Positions 34,406 through 43,807 of a stretch of DNA of 64,000 nt are shown here, piece by piece; within the stretch, counting starts at the first letter, position 1; every line of letters begins with the position of its first letter. Source of the stretch: an uncultured Maribacter sp. (GTDB lineage Bacteria; Bacteroidota; Bacteroidia; Flavobacteriales; Flavobacteriaceae); NCBI RefSeq assembly GCF_947496775.1, contig NZ_CANMDU010000005.1, positions 62,001 through 126,000 on the forward strand, given 5' to 3'. The notes below the pieces were generated by a model, which had not been told where the DNA came from, did no database searches, and worked only from the letters and a program-made list of their open reading frames with translations. A program made the translations under genes and the position numbers.

Positions 34406-35683
34406 TTAAGTCTGGTAAAAATAATTTTCAGCAATTATTGGTTTTTTTTCATCCTGCTTATTTATTCCTTCGAGCTTATTTTTTAAGTCCTGGATATCAG
34501 TACTTACCTTTTGTTCCAACACCCTTGCATAAACTTGCGTTGTTGAAAGTTTGGTGTGCCCCAAAAGTTTTGATACTGTTTCTATTGGAACACCGTTAGA
34601 AAGAGTAACAGTAGTAGCAAACGTGTGTCTAGCAGAATGAAATGTCAACTTTTTTTTGATATTCAAGGAGTCTGCTATTTTTTTTAAGTACGTATTGACT
34701 TTCTGATTGGAATATACAGGTAGTAGCAAACCATTATTATTCTCTGAATGGCAGGCATACTTTTTAAGGATTTTCCAAGCATTATCTAATAATGGAATTT
34801 TTACCAGCTGCTCGTTCTTTTCTCGTCGTGTAAATATCCAATAATTCCCATCAATGCCCTTAGTGATATTATCTTCAACTAACATTTTAACATCTATATA
34901 TGATAGCCCTGTATAACATGCAAAAATGAATACATCCTTCACTATTTCATACCCTTTTTCTTTAAGTTCTGTATTTTCTAGAGCTTCTAATTCGTATTTG
35001 GACAAAAATGCTTTTTCACGCTTATTAAATTTCAATTTGAATCGAGTAAAAGGGTTCTTATCCATCCACTCTAATTCAACCGCCAGATTCATCAATTTCT
35101 TTAGGCGTTCCAAATGCTTCATAATACCATTATTTTTTAATGGCTGTGAATTATTCAATGATGGTCCTTTTCTTAAAAACTGATCAAAATCAATTATAAA
35201 ACTATGAGACAATTGTTTCAAATAAATATCATTTAATTTCTTTTTTTTAACAAGAAATAGTTTGATGTAGTTTTCCGTCGTATAATAATTTTTTAATGTC
35301 CCAAACTTCAAAGTCCCTACCATATTTTCATTATGATAGGTTATCAATTGCAGTAATGTCTTATGTCTTTCGTCCTGCCCGAGAAATCTAGCTTTGATTC
35401 CGTTTGCCGTAACTAACTCAAAATCAGAAGATAACTGCTTATAACATTCCAATAGTTTCGCCTGTACCTGGTCTATATAATTGTTCAGGGATTTGCCTTC
35501 AGGCGTTCTTGAAGTAGTTTTCTTGGAATTAGTATCCCAATAGGTAACCGAAGTTTGCCTTTTCAAACTGATTTCAGCACGTTTTCCATCAACAGTTACA
35601 CGCGCATAGATTGGTGCAAAATCTTGTTTTCTCTTGGCCAAATTTAGCCAAAAATGAATGTTAAAAGTTCTTGAAGTTTCCAT
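34406..35683 (-). CDS. IntDOT-like tyrosine integrase
   Basis: A 425-residue protein: N-terminal arm-type domain (about 1-100), SAM-like core-binding domain (about 105-210), and catalytic domain with H349-S-A-R352, H376 and the nucleophile Y385. At the Arg I position the sequence reads TGLSYID, Ser261 in place of arginine, as described for IntDOT of CTnDOT. Located at the island edge and transcribed away from tRNA-Pro, it should catalyse integration and excision. Several copies of AATAGGTAAC surround its 5' end. Confidence 0.93.
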   Translation of the reverse strand: METSRTFNIHFWLNLAKRKQDFAPIYARVTVDGKRAEISLKRQTSVTYWDTNSKKTTSRTPEGKSLNNYIDQVQAKLLECYKQLSSDFELVTANGIKARFLGQDERHKTLLQLITYHNENMVGTLKFGTLKNYYTTENYIKLFLVKKKKLNDIYLKQLSHSFIIDFDQFLRKGPSLNNSQPLKNNGIMKHLERLKKLMNLAVELEWMDKNPFTRFKLKFNKREKAFLSKYELEALENTELKEKGYEIVKDVFIFACYTGLSYIDVKMLVEDNITKGIDGNYWIFTRREKNEQLVKIPLLDNAWKILKKYACHSENNNGLLLPVYSNQKVNTYLKKIADSLNIKKKLTFHSARHTFATTVTLSNGVPIETVSKLLGHTKLSTTQVYARVLEQKVSTDIQDLKNKLEGINKQDEKKPIIAENYFYQT

Positions 35684-35809
35684 AAACTCTCGCTTTAAGT
35701 GAATATTCGATTTGTTTTACGAAAGTCAAATCGAAGCGAAAGTCAAACGCTAAGGAATTACCAATGTATTGAAAAAAAACGGTTAAAAATAGGTAACCGA
35801 ATAGGTAAC
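35539..35809. repeat. Short direct repeats around the integrase start (possible arm sites)
   Basis: AATAGGTAACCGAA occurs at 35539-35552 (inside the integrase gene) and again at 35788-35801. A partial copy, AATAGGTAAC, lies at 35800-35809. A 14-base identity within 250 bases beside an integrase gene suggests integrase arm-type sites. Confidence 0.4.
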
Positions 35810-35881
35810 TTTTGTTATGATATTAAAGCTATTCAAATGAAATCAAAAAAAATGTATTTGCTTGATTTTCATTTGTTTAAT

Positions 35882-35910
35882 AAAAAAAGGGTATCAAATG
35901 ATACCCTTTT
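35882..35910 (-). terminator. Intrinsic terminator of tRNA-Pro
   Basis: AAAAGGGTATCA and TGATACCCTTTT form a near-perfect 12-base stem with a very small loop, T-rich on the minus strand, directly after the tRNA-Pro 3' end. Confidence 0.8.
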
Positions 35911-35912
35911 TG

Positions 35913-35987
35913 TCGGGGTGGCAGGATTCGAACCTGCGACCTCCGCGTCCCAAACGCGGCGCGATAACCGGGCTACGCTACACCCCG
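35913..35987 (-). tRNA. tRNA-Pro (anticodon TGG)
   Basis: Acceptor CGGGGTG pairs with CACCCCG, followed by an A discriminator; CCA is not encoded. The anticodon stem CCGCG/CGCGG holds the loop TTTGGGA, giving TGG. The TTCGAAT T-loop is present. Its 3' end faces the integrase, so it is the probable integration target. Confidence 0.95.
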
Positions 35988-36085
35988 ATAATGAGTGTAT
36001 TTCTACTTCTGTAGAAAACAAAAAAACAACCGGTACTAAGTTTCTTTGTTTATATTATGTATCTGCCATCTCACGCAGACTCTTG

Positions 36086-36174
36086 CGGAGAGACAGGGAT
36101 TCGAACCCTGGGTACCTATTTCTAGGTACGACGATTTAGCAAACCGCTCCTTTCGGCCACTCAGGCACCTCTCC
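36086..36174 (-). tRNA. tRNA-Ser (anticodon GCT)
   Basis: An 89-base class II tRNA. Acceptor GGAGAGG pairs with TCTCTCC; anticodon loop TTGCTAA gives GCT; a long variable arm (GTACCTAGAAATAGGTAC) and a TTCGAAT T-loop are present. It lies about 100 bases from tRNA-Pro on the same strand, perhaps in one transcript. Confidence 0.95.
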
Positions 36175-36284
36175 AAATCTTTTTATAAGAACGTGCGTAT
36201 CTCAACGCGGATGCAAATGTATATTTTCATATACTATAATCCAACATTTTTTTTACTTTTTTTATCACTTAATTTGTAACTATC

Positions 36285-38336
36285 TCATTCTGGATATTCT
36301 ACCCTTAAATGATATATATTCCGAAGCTTCTGTTTCATCACTTTTTTAATAATTTCTATCTCTTTAAAAGTAATATTGGCATTTAAAAACTGATTTGCAT
36401 TTACTTGTCCTGCAATAATTTTATCCACAAATTCATCAATTATCACGTACGTAGGATTTTTTAAACTTTTAGATGCAGCTTCTACAGAATCTGCCATCAT
36501 TAAAATTGCCGTTTCTTTAGAAAAAGGTAAGGGTCCTGGGTACCTAAAATCTTTTTCATCAGCTTCTCCATGCAAGTCTAAATGTTTTTTATAAAAATAA
36601 TATACGAGAGTAACCCCATGATGCGAACGAATAAAGTCTATTACCCTATCTGGTAATTTATTTTTTCTTGCTATTTCTATACCATTAATAACATGATCTA
36701 TAATAATTTTAGCACTGTCTTTAGGCTCTAATTCGTCATGAGGATTGGCGTTGGTTATCTGATTTTCAGTGAAAAAAGTTGGATTGGCCATTTTACCAAT
36801 ATCATGATACAAAGCGCCTACCCTAACTAGCATTGCATTCGCCCCTATTTCGTTAGCCGCCGCTTCTGCTAAATTAGACACTTGTAAAGAGTGATGAAAA
36901 GTTCCAGGAGCTTTATTAGATAGCTCTTTTAATAGTTTAGAATTGGTATCGGATAGTTCTAAGAGAGAAACATCGGAAACTAGACCAAATACTTTCTCAT
37001 ATATATATATTAAAGGCTGAACAAACACTGTTGTTATCATCCCATTCAACAAAAACAAACTTAAAGTTATCCAATCTAAATTATTGAGATTACCCTCATG
37101 AATAACATGAAAAGCCAAATAACCAAGTATATAAATTAATGTTATTTGCCCTATAGAAATAAACAAATTAGCTCTTTTATACAATTCGGATACAGTAAGT
37201 ATAGTTACAACACCAGCTATAATCTGTAAAAAAAGATACTCAAAACTATTTGGGACAATAAACCCTAATAACAAAACTGTTAGCACGTGAACAATTAAAG
37301 CTAATCTGGAATCGAAAAAAGTTTTTAAAATTAAAGGTAAAATACATAACGGTACCACAAACACATATGCTTCCTCATATTGCAACATCAGTGTTGTAAT
37401 GAAAACAAATAAAAGTATATTGAAAAATATAAAAGTTACTTTGGTACTGTTTTCAAAAATAGAACTCCTATATTTTCTAATAAACAATAAAAGCATCATT
37501 AAAACCAATGCTACTAAAACTACATAACCAATAATTATATAATAGTAATTAGAATCTGACCACAATTCTGACTCATACTGCGCCTTTAAAGAATCTAATA
37601 CTTTTATCTTATCTGCTTTTACCACCTCTCCTTTTGAAATGATAATATCTCCCTGTTCTATTGCCCCACGAGTATAAGATATTTTAGACAATGCATCTTC
37701 TAATGCTCTGTTCGACAATTCTTGGTCATAAAAAATATTAGGTTGTACTATCTTTTCGAATAGAGCAAAATACGAAGGCTCAAAACTTAACAAACCTTTT
37801 TCAGAAAGAACTTTATTTATACGCTCCTTTAATTGCAATATGCTAGGTAAATTCTCTACCTCTATCTGTTGCGCCGAATTGTTCTTAACTATATAAATAA
37901 GCGAAGTGTTTTCTTTAACATCTTTACCTGAGCTCAATCCCTTTCTATATAGAACTTTTAAAATTTCCCTACCAACCTCGTCTAACGTTATTCTTTGCTC
38001 TCTGTTATAATTATCTTTATCAAAAACAGTAAGAAAACTATTTACATATTCTTTAGAAACACTTTTTTCAATTGCCTTTCTTACTCTATAATAAGGAATC
38101 TGGCTTTCAATAATTTCTTTTTTCTCACGAGCTATTTCCGTATCCGTTTTATTTACAGAAAAATCAAAAGGAGCATATAAGTTTTCAAACTGCCAGGGTT
38201 TTCCTTTTTGATACTCATATTTAAACTTTCCTCCTTTCGGAAAAAAGAAAACAATAAAACAAATAGATACTATATATAAACCGTATTTGTAGATATGGGA
38301 CTGATTCTTATAAATATTGTCCAGAGATTTTCGCAT
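36285..38336 (-). CDS. PgpH-like 7TM-HD phosphohydrolase (probable c-di-AMP phosphodiesterase)
   Basis: A 683-residue protein. A first membrane segment (about 17-33) leads to a long extracytoplasmic 7TMR-HDED-type domain (to about 265), then a block of membrane helices (about 268-450), then the cytoplasmic HD domain. Its motifs are HHSLQVSNLAEAAA, the HDIGK metal site, HDELEPKDSA and RSHHG. The architecture is that of PgpH, which hydrolyses c-di-AMP; substrate specificity is inferred from the family. A monocistronic gene beside the tRNA pair, with a 15-base palindrome just before its start. Confidence 0.88.
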   Translation of the reverse strand: MRKSLDNIYKNQSHIYKYGLYIVSICFIVFFFPKGGKFKYEYQKGKPWQFENLYAPFDFSVNKTDTEIAREKKEIIESQIPYYRVRKAIEKSVSKEYVNSFLTVFDKDNYNREQRITLDEVGREILKVLYRKGLSSGKDVKENTSLIYIVKNNSAQQIEVENLPSILQLKERINKVLSEKGLLSFEPSYFALFEKIVQPNIFYDQELSNRALEDALSKISYTRGAIEQGDIIISKGEVVKADKIKVLDSLKAQYESELWSDSNYYYIIIGYVVLVALVLMMLLLFIRKYRSSIFENSTKVTFIFFNILLFVFITTLMLQYEEAYVFVVPLCILPLILKTFFDSRLALIVHVLTVLLLGFIVPNSFEYLFLQIIAGVVTILTVSELYKRANLFISIGQITLIYILGYLAFHVIHEGNLNNLDWITLSLFLLNGMITTVFVQPLIYIYEKVFGLVSDVSLLELSDTNSKLLKELSNKAPGTFHHSLQVSNLAEAAANEIGANAMLVRVGALYHDIGKMANPTFFTENQITNANPHDELEPKDSAKIIIDHVINGIEIARKNKLPDRVIDFIRSHHGVTLVYYFYKKHLDLHGEADEKDFRYPGPLPFSKETAILMMADSVEAASKSLKNPTYVIIDEFVDKIIAGQVNANQFLNANITFKEIEIIKKVMKQKLRNIYHLRVEYPE

Positions 38337-38339
38337 ATA

Positions 38340-38361
38340 GATATTCTGAATATCAAAAATA
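38340..38361 (-). promoter_or_regulatory. Candidate -7 box and 7-1-7 palindrome before the PgpH-like gene
   Basis: TATTTTTG on the minus strand (38354-38361) fits the -7 consensus, and GATATTC-T-GAATATC (38340-38354) is a perfect 7-1-7 dyad ending three bases before the ATG. No clear -33 box is seen. Functional meaning is uncertain. Confidence 0.35.
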
Positions 38362-38401
38362 GAAAAATATAATGTTAATTAACCTATTGCACTAATAACC
38401 A

Positions 38402-38431
38402 TTTGATTTGTTATTTAATTACTTAATTTTA
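38402..38431 (+). promoter_or_regulatory. Candidate promoter of the thiolase gene
   Basis: TTTG (38402-38405), 18-base spacer, TAATTTTA (38424-38431, one base off TAnnTTTG), 26 bases before the ATG. Confidence 0.35.
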
Positions 38432-38457
38432 CGAAAACGTTTAAGTAATTTAAATAA

Positions 38458-39636
38458 ATGAAAAAAGTAGTAATAGTTTCCGCCGTTAGAACCCCAATTG
38501 GCAGCTTCATGGGGGCATTATCCACTATACCAGCCCCAAAATTAGGTGCAACTGCCATCAAAGGAGCTTTAGAAAAAATAAAATTAAGCCCAGATAAAGT
38601 AGAAGAAGTAATAATGGGCAATGTAATACAAGCCGGAACAGGACAAGCACCTGCTAGACAAGCGGCCATTTTTGCTGGAATACCCAACACTGTTCCTTGT
38701 ACTACTATTAATAAAGTATGTGCCTCTGGAATGAAATCTGTAATGCAAGCGGCGCAAGCTATAGCAATAGGTGATGCATCTATTATTGTAGCCGGAGGAA
38801 TGGAAAACATGAGCCTTATTCCCCACTATACTTATATGAGAAAAGGGGTTAAATTTGGACCTTCCTCTATGATAGACGGTATGCAGAAAGATGGATTAGT
38901 AGATGCATATGATGAAAACGCTATGGGTGTTTGCGCGGATGCCTGTGCTGCGGAATATAAGTTTACTAGAGAAGACCAAGATACTTTTGCCATACAATCA
39001 TACAAAAGGTCAGAAAAAGCATGGAAAAATGGTCTTTTTGCAAATGAAGTTATCCCTGTGGAAGTTCCACAACGAAGAGGAGAACCTATACTTGTTACCG
39101 AAGATGAAGAGTTTAAAAATGTACGGTTAGAGAAAATACCTTTATTACGCCCTGCATTCACAAAAGATGGTACTGTTACTGCTGCAAATGCTTCTACTAT
39201 TAATGATGGTGCCGCGGCTTTGATTTTAATGAGTGAAGAAAAAGCGAAAGAACTAAACCTAAAGCCCATTGCTACTATTAAAAGTTATGCCGATGCGGCT
39301 CACGAACCAGAATGGTTTACCACTGCTCCAGCCAAAGCACTCCCTAAGGCATTAGAAAAAGCTAATATCTCTATCTCTGATGTTGATTATTTTGAATTTA
39401 ATGAAGCTTTTTCTGTTGTTGGATTAGCTAACGTAAAAATACTAGGCTTAAACGATTCTAACGTAAACGTTAATGGCGGTGCGGTATCTCTAGGGCATCC
39501 TCTTGGTTGTTCAGGAGCAAGAATACTAGTTACATTAATAAACGTTTTAGAACAAAAAAATGCTAAAACGGGCGCTGCTGCCATATGTAATGGCGGTGGT
39601 GGAGCTTCTGCCATAGTTATAGAAAGAAACAACTAA
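38458..39636 (+). CDS. Acetyl-CoA C-acyltransferase (thiolase)
   Basis: A 392-residue protein, normal thiolase length. Nucleophile C88 lies in NKVCASGMKS; the catalytic GHPLGCSGAR histidine is at about 347; the second cysteine is in ICNGGGGASA at about 377. It condenses two acetyl-CoA, or cleaves beta-ketoacyl-CoA, in the cytoplasm. The sequence suits the acetoacetyl-CoA (biosynthetic) type, but that cannot be fixed without biochemical data. It stands alone, divergent from the HD phosphohydrolase, and shares a bidirectional terminator with the TPR-gyrA unit. Confidence 0.93.
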   Translation: MKKVVIVSAVRTPIGSFMGALSTIPAPKLGATAIKGALEKIKLSPDKVEEVIMGNVIQAGTGQAPARQAAIFAGIPNTVPCTTINKVCASGMKSVMQAAQAIAIGDASIIVAGGMENMSLIPHYTYMRKGVKFGPSSMIDGMQKDGLVDAYDENAMGVCADACAAEYKFTREDQDTFAIQSYKRSEKAWKNGLFANEVIPVEVPQRRGEPILVTEDEEFKNVRLEKIPLLRPAFTKDGTVTAANASTINDGAAALILMSEEKAKELNLKPIATIKSYADAAHEPEWFTTAPAKALPKALEKANISISDVDYFEFNEAFSVVGLANVKILGLNDSNVNVNGGAVSLGHPLGCSGARILVTLINVLEQKNAKTGAAAICNGGGGASAIVIERNN

Positions 39637-39652
39637 AATATAGTTAAACTTC

Positions 39653-39690
39653 AAAAAAAGGGTCCCCTACTTAGTAAGAGACCCTTTTTA
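39653..39690. terminator. Bidirectional terminator between thiolase and the TPR gene
   Basis: AAAAAGGGTC (39655-39664) pairs with GACCCTTTTT (39680-39689). A-rich and T-rich flanks allow it to serve both converging genes. Confidence 0.85.
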
Positions 39691-39713
39691 AATACTATTG
39701 AATAATGAAAGAA

Positions 39714-40976
39714 TTACTCTCCTAATAACTTCTTTAATCTCATGAAATTTTCATTATCTCCCATTGCACCATAGATGTTTTTTAACTGAGTTAAAATACC
39801 TTGGTTATCCGGATTCGTTTTTAAAGCTTCCTCTAAAACACCAGCTCCTTCTTTAAACAAATCATCTTTCTGTTGTTTCAATTCATCATAACGAGCTATA
39901 TCTGCCCTAGAATTCCCTAAAGAGTTCATCTCATCAATTAAACCATTACCTTCATTCACATAAGTTGTAGAAAGGTTTAATTGTGCATTGGTATATCCTG
40001 GATTAATTTCTAAGGCCTTTTTATAAGCGTCTCTTGCTTCTGCAATATTTCCTTGCTCCATATTGATAACACCAATATTATAATGCAAATCTGGATTTTC
40101 TGGAGCAACCTCAACTGCTTCGGCCATTAATTCTTTAAATTTATCCTTATCTCCTAGTTTAAAATAAAGATTAGCTTGATTAAGGATTAAATTCACATCT
40201 TTTGGATCATTAACTCTAGCAGCTTTATACGCTTCTAATGCTTTTTCATCTTGACCTAATTGTGTGTATATTAAAGCTGTATTTTTTACAATCTCAGCTT
40301 TCTTAGATGGGGTTTTCTCATCTACAGGGTCCTTATACGTTCCAGATTTAACCATTAAATCTCTCTGTACTTTATCCATTTCTTCGCTCTCTCCTGAAGC
40401 AACATTAGTAGCTTTATAAACTACACCGCTACCATCATAACCAACTTCTTGCAATTCGTTATAATAAGTTAAAGCCTCTTCATAATGACCTCCATTCACG
40501 GCACTACTCGCCGCATAATACAAATAAGAAGTATCCTTAGGACTCAACTTATAACTCATATATAGTTTTTCAGCAGCTTCTTTAAACTTTTTAGCTCCGT
40601 TGTCCGCTACAGCTGAATTAACTAAATCTGCAGTAATAGCAGACATATGCTGTTTTGTTTCTGCAGAGTATTTAGCTTTGCCACTTTCTTCTTCAATTTT
40701 TAAAACATTTTTAAAAGAAGCAACAGCCTCTTTAAAAGCTCCATTATCTCCTTTTTTAGCTAGATCGGCATAAGTTTTTCCTTTTAAAAACTCATATTGC
40801 GCCTTTACTTTTGCATCTGCATTAGCAACTAAACCTGAGGCAGCTTCCAAAGATGCTTTGGCAGACTTAGAGTCACCTCCTTTTAAAGCCTTATCCGCTG
40901 CTTTTAACTCACTCTTCTGGGCAAACCCTACCATGGTAAAGGACATTGCTGCCAATAATATAACTTTCGTTTTCAT
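39714..40976 (-). CDS. TPR-repeat periplasmic protein
   Basis: A 420-residue protein. I place the start at the ATG at 40976; an upstream TTG would only add four residues before the signal peptide MKTKVILLAAMSFTMVGFAQ. The body is a chain of tetratricopeptide-like helical pairs, clearest at about 225-330 (ALEAYKAARVNDPKDVNLIL and NPDLHYNIGVINMEQGNIAE). It is a protein-interaction scaffold in the periplasm with unknown partners. It follows gyrA after 36 bases on the same strand, so it may be co-transcribed, a pairing I have seen in flavobacteria. Confidence 0.85.
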   Translation of the reverse strand: MKTKVILLAAMSFTMVGFAQKSELKAADKALKGGDSKSAKASLEAASGLVANADAKVKAQYEFLKGKTYADLAKKGDNGAFKEAVASFKNVLKIEEESGKAKYSAETKQHMSAITADLVNSAVADNGAKKFKEAAEKLYMSYKLSPKDTSYLYYAASSAVNGGHYEEALTYYNELQEVGYDGSGVVYKATNVASGESEEMDKVQRDLMVKSGTYKDPVDEKTPSKKAEIVKNTALIYTQLGQDEKALEAYKAARVNDPKDVNLILNQANLYFKLGDKDKFKELMAEAVEVAPENPDLHYNIGVINMEQGNIAEARDAYKKALEINPGYTNAQLNLSTTYVNEGNGLIDEMNSLGNSRADIARYDELKQQKDDLFKEGAGVLEEALKTNPDNQGILTQLKNIYGAMGDNENFMRLKKLLGE

Positions 40977-41012
40977 TTTTTTACTCAATTAAAATATTAG
41001 TGTTGTTTATAA

Positions 41013-43547
41013 TTATTCTTTTGTTTCTTCTGAACTATCATTATCAATTGCCGTGCCATCTTCCGCATCTACCTCTATATCAGACAATTCCGATTCATCA
41101 ATTTCATCTTCATCCTTCATAACTTTTGCTACAGCAGCAATTGAGTCATTTCCTTTTATATTAATAAGTTTAACGCCTTGCGTTGCTCTACCCATTACTC
41201 TTAAATCTTCTACAGCCATTCGAATAGCAATTCCCGATTTATTAATAATCATTAAATCATCAGAATCCGTTACGTTCTTAATAGCTACCAAGCCCCCTGT
41301 TTTTTCTGTAATAGATATTGTTTTAACTCCTTTACCTCCACGGTTAGTAACACGGTAATCATCTATACTAGAACGCTTACCATACCCATTTTCAGAAACT
41401 ACTAAAAGTTCATCTTCAAAATTATGAACGGTTACCATTCCTATTACTTCATCATTATCATGAGCCAAAGTAATACCACGTACACCAGAAGCATTTCTAC
41501 CCATTGGTCTTGTTTTACTTTCTTCAAAACGAATTGCTTTACCGGATTTTAATCCTAAGAAAACTTGACTTGTTCCTGTAGTTAATTTAGCCTCTAACAA
41601 TTCATCCCCTTCTCTTACACCGATCGCATTAATACCATTTTGACGAGGACGAGAGTATTGCTCTAAAGAGGTTTTCTTAACCACACCTTTCTTAGTTGCC
41701 ATAATAACATAATGACTATTTACATACTCTTCATCTTTTAAATCTTGCGTACAGATAAATGCTTTTACTTTATCATCTTGCTCAATATTAATAAGGTTCT
41801 GAATAGCTCTACCCTTTGATGTTCTACTTCCTTCTGGAATTTCATAGACACGCATCCAAAAACATTTTCCTTTCTGCGTAAAGAATAGCATATACTGGTG
41901 GTTAGTACCAACAAACAAATGTTCTAAGAAATCCTCATTTCTCGTGGATGAAGCCTTTTGACCAACTCCTCCTCTATTCTGAGTTTTATATTCCGAAAGT
42001 GGTGTTCTTTTAATATAACCCGCATGAGAAATAGTAATTACTACCTGCTCGTTAGGAATCATATCTTCCATACTTAAATCTCCACCAGCAAAATTTATTT
42101 CTGACCTACGCTCATCGCCGTATTTATCTTTAACCTCTAGAAGCTCATCTTTAATGATTTGCATTCTGCGCTCTTTATTCGCAAGAATATCTTTTAAATC
42201 CGCTATAGTTTTTAAAATTTCGTCATATTCTGCACGAAGCTTATCTTGCTCCAGTCCAGTTAATTGACGTAGCCTCATTTCTACTATAGCTTTAGATTGA
42301 ATTTCAGAAAGCTTAAAGCGCTCCATCAATTTCTCTCTTGCTTCGTCTGCATTCGAAGATGCTCTAATAATTGCAATTACCTCATCTATATTATCCGATG
42401 CTATAATTAAACCCTCTAAGATATGAGCTCTATCTTCTGCTTTTTTAAGTTCAAATTCTGTTCGCCTAACAACCACTTCATGTCTATGTTCCACAAAATA
42501 GTGAATCATCTCTTTTACATTCAAAAGTTGCGGTCTTCCGTTCACTAAAGCAATATTGTTTACACTAAAAGAAGATTGTAAGGCAGTATATTTATATAGC
42601 ATATTTAATACTATATTAGGTACTGCATCTCTTTTTAGAATATAAACTATACGCATTCCTTTTCTATCCGATTCGTCACGAATTGTAGAAATGCCTTCTA
42701 TTTTTTTATCATTTACCAAGTCCGCGGTTTTCTTAATCATATCCGCTTTATTCACTTGATAAGGAATCTCAGTTACAATAATACATTCCCTTCCTTGTAC
42801 TTCTTCTATTACAGCTTTAGCTCGCATTACCACTCTACCACGACCCGTATGAAAAGCTTCTTTTACACCTTCATAACCATAAATAATTCCGCCGGTAGGA
42901 AAATCAGGAGCCTTTATATGCGTAATTAACTCCTCTATTTCAATATCATTATTATCAATATAAGCTACGGTACCATCCACGACTTCAGATAAATTATGTG
43001 GTGGCATGTTGGTTGCCATACCTACCGCTATACCAGAAGCTCCATTTACTAATAAGTTTGGAATTCTTGTAGGTAAAACCACTGGCTCTTTTAAAGAATC
43101 ATCAAAATTTAATTGATGATCCACGGTATCTTTATCAATATCTGCCAGCATATCATCTGCCATCTTTCGCATACGAGCTTCCGTATAACGCATTGCAGCA
43201 GGACTATCTCCATCAATAGAACCAAAGTTACCTTGGCCATCTACTAACATATAACGCAAACTCCATTCTTGCGCCATACGTACCATAGAATCATATACCG
43301 AAGTATCTCCATGTGGGTGATACTTACCTAAAACCTCCCCAACGATACGGGCAGATTTCTTATGAGCACTACTAGAACGTACTCCCAATTCATACATCCC
43401 AAACAAAACCCTTCTGTGTACCGGCTTTAATCCATCTCTTACGTCTGGAAGTGCACGTGACACAATGACTGACATTGAATAATCAATGTAAGCCGATTTC
43501 ATTTCATCTTCAATATTAATAGGAATCAATTTTTCTCCGTCTGCCAT
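41013..43547 (-). CDS. gyrA: DNA gyrase subunit A
   Basis: An 844-residue protein. The winged-helix/tower part contains [19 protein letters not shown] and the active-site Tyr121 in [10 protein letters not shown]. The C-terminal beta-pinwheel contains the GyrA-box-like segment QNRGGVGQK and repeated blades to about 800, then an acidic tail ([17 protein letters not shown]). With GyrB it introduces negative supercoils. The residue matching E. coli Ser83 is threonine (T82) and Asp87 is kept (D86); Thr here is natural in some bacteria, so it is not evidence of quinolone resistance. Confidence 0.97.
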   Translation of the reverse strand: MADGEKLIPINIEDEMKSAYIDYSMSVIVSRALPDVRDGLKPVHRRVLFGMYELGVRSSSAHKKSARIVGEVLGKYHPHGDTSVYDSMVRMAQEWSLRYMLVDGQGNFGSIDGDSPAAMRYTEARMRKMADDMLADIDKDTVDHQLNFDDSLKEPVVLPTRIPNLLVNGASGIAVGMATNMPPHNLSEVVDGTVAYIDNNDIEIEELITHIKAPDFPTGGIIYGYEGVKEAFHTGRGRVVMRAKAVIEEVQGRECIIVTEIPYQVNKADMIKKTADLVNDKKIEGISTIRDESDRKGMRIVYILKRDAVPNIVLNMLYKYTALQSSFSVNNIALVNGRPQLLNVKEMIHYFVEHRHEVVVRRTEFELKKAEDRAHILEGLIIASDNIDEVIAIIRASSNADEAREKLMERFKLSEIQSKAIVEMRLRQLTGLEQDKLRAEYDEILKTIADLKDILANKERRMQIIKDELLEVKDKYGDERRSEINFAGGDLSMEDMIPNEQVVITISHAGYIKRTPLSEYKTQNRGGVGQKASSTRNEDFLEHLFVGTNHQYMLFFTQKGKCFWMRVYEIPEGSRTSKGRAIQNLINIEQDDKVKAFICTQDLKDEEYVNSHYVIMATKKGVVKKTSLEQYSRPRQNGINAIGVREGDELLEAKLTTGTSQVFLGLKSGKAIRFEESKTRPMGRNASGVRGITLAHDNDEVIGMVTVHNFEDELLVVSENGYGKRSSIDDYRVTNRGGKGVKTISITEKTGGLVAIKNVTDSDDLMIINKSGIAIRMAVEDLRVMGRATQGVKLINIKGNDSIAAVAKVMKDEDEIDESELSDIEVDAEDGTAIDNDSSEETKE

Positions 43548-43807
43548 CTTAGAATCTAATTGTTTTAGTTAAGGTTAAAAAAGCATGCCAATATACTCAA
43601 AATCGAAGTCAACAAAGCATTTAGAAGACACTTTATTAAAGAATTTATTAACAGTTTAACACATACTAACGGTTAATAATTTGATACGCAATAATTTTGC
43701 TATTCCGTACTTTTTTCGTCATTTAGATATAGTTTAACGAATATAGGTACGGTAATTGCTTATGTTTAAGCTAGATTTAGTAATTTTATAGCTGATACAA
43801 TAATTAT

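Larger units (their letters stand above)
1..35912. mobile_element. ICE or mobilisable metal-resistance island (partial)
   Basis: The region is bounded on the right by an IntDOT-like tyrosine integrase (34406-35683) about 230 bases from the 3' end of tRNA-Pro. On the left it holds conjugative or mobilisation genes (1-2592). Between them lie RadC-like, SSB, KAP NTPase and heavy-metal resistance operons, nearly all on the minus strand. Integration beside a tRNA 3' end is usual for such elements. The left boundary and any mating-pore genes would lie before position 1, so I cannot tell a self-transmissible ICE from a mobilisable island. The exact attachment repeat cannot be identified because the second copy is out of view. 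Confidence 0.75.

Noticed and set aside
35913-35987. Assigning an exact attachment site within the tRNA-Pro 3' end.
   Set aside because: The second copy of the repeat would be left of the window, so the core cannot be delimited.
41013-43547. Threonine at the GyrA position equivalent to E. coli Ser83 as a quinolone-resistance mutation.
   Set aside because: Thr is the natural residue in some bacteria and Asp87 is unchanged; no reference strain is available here.
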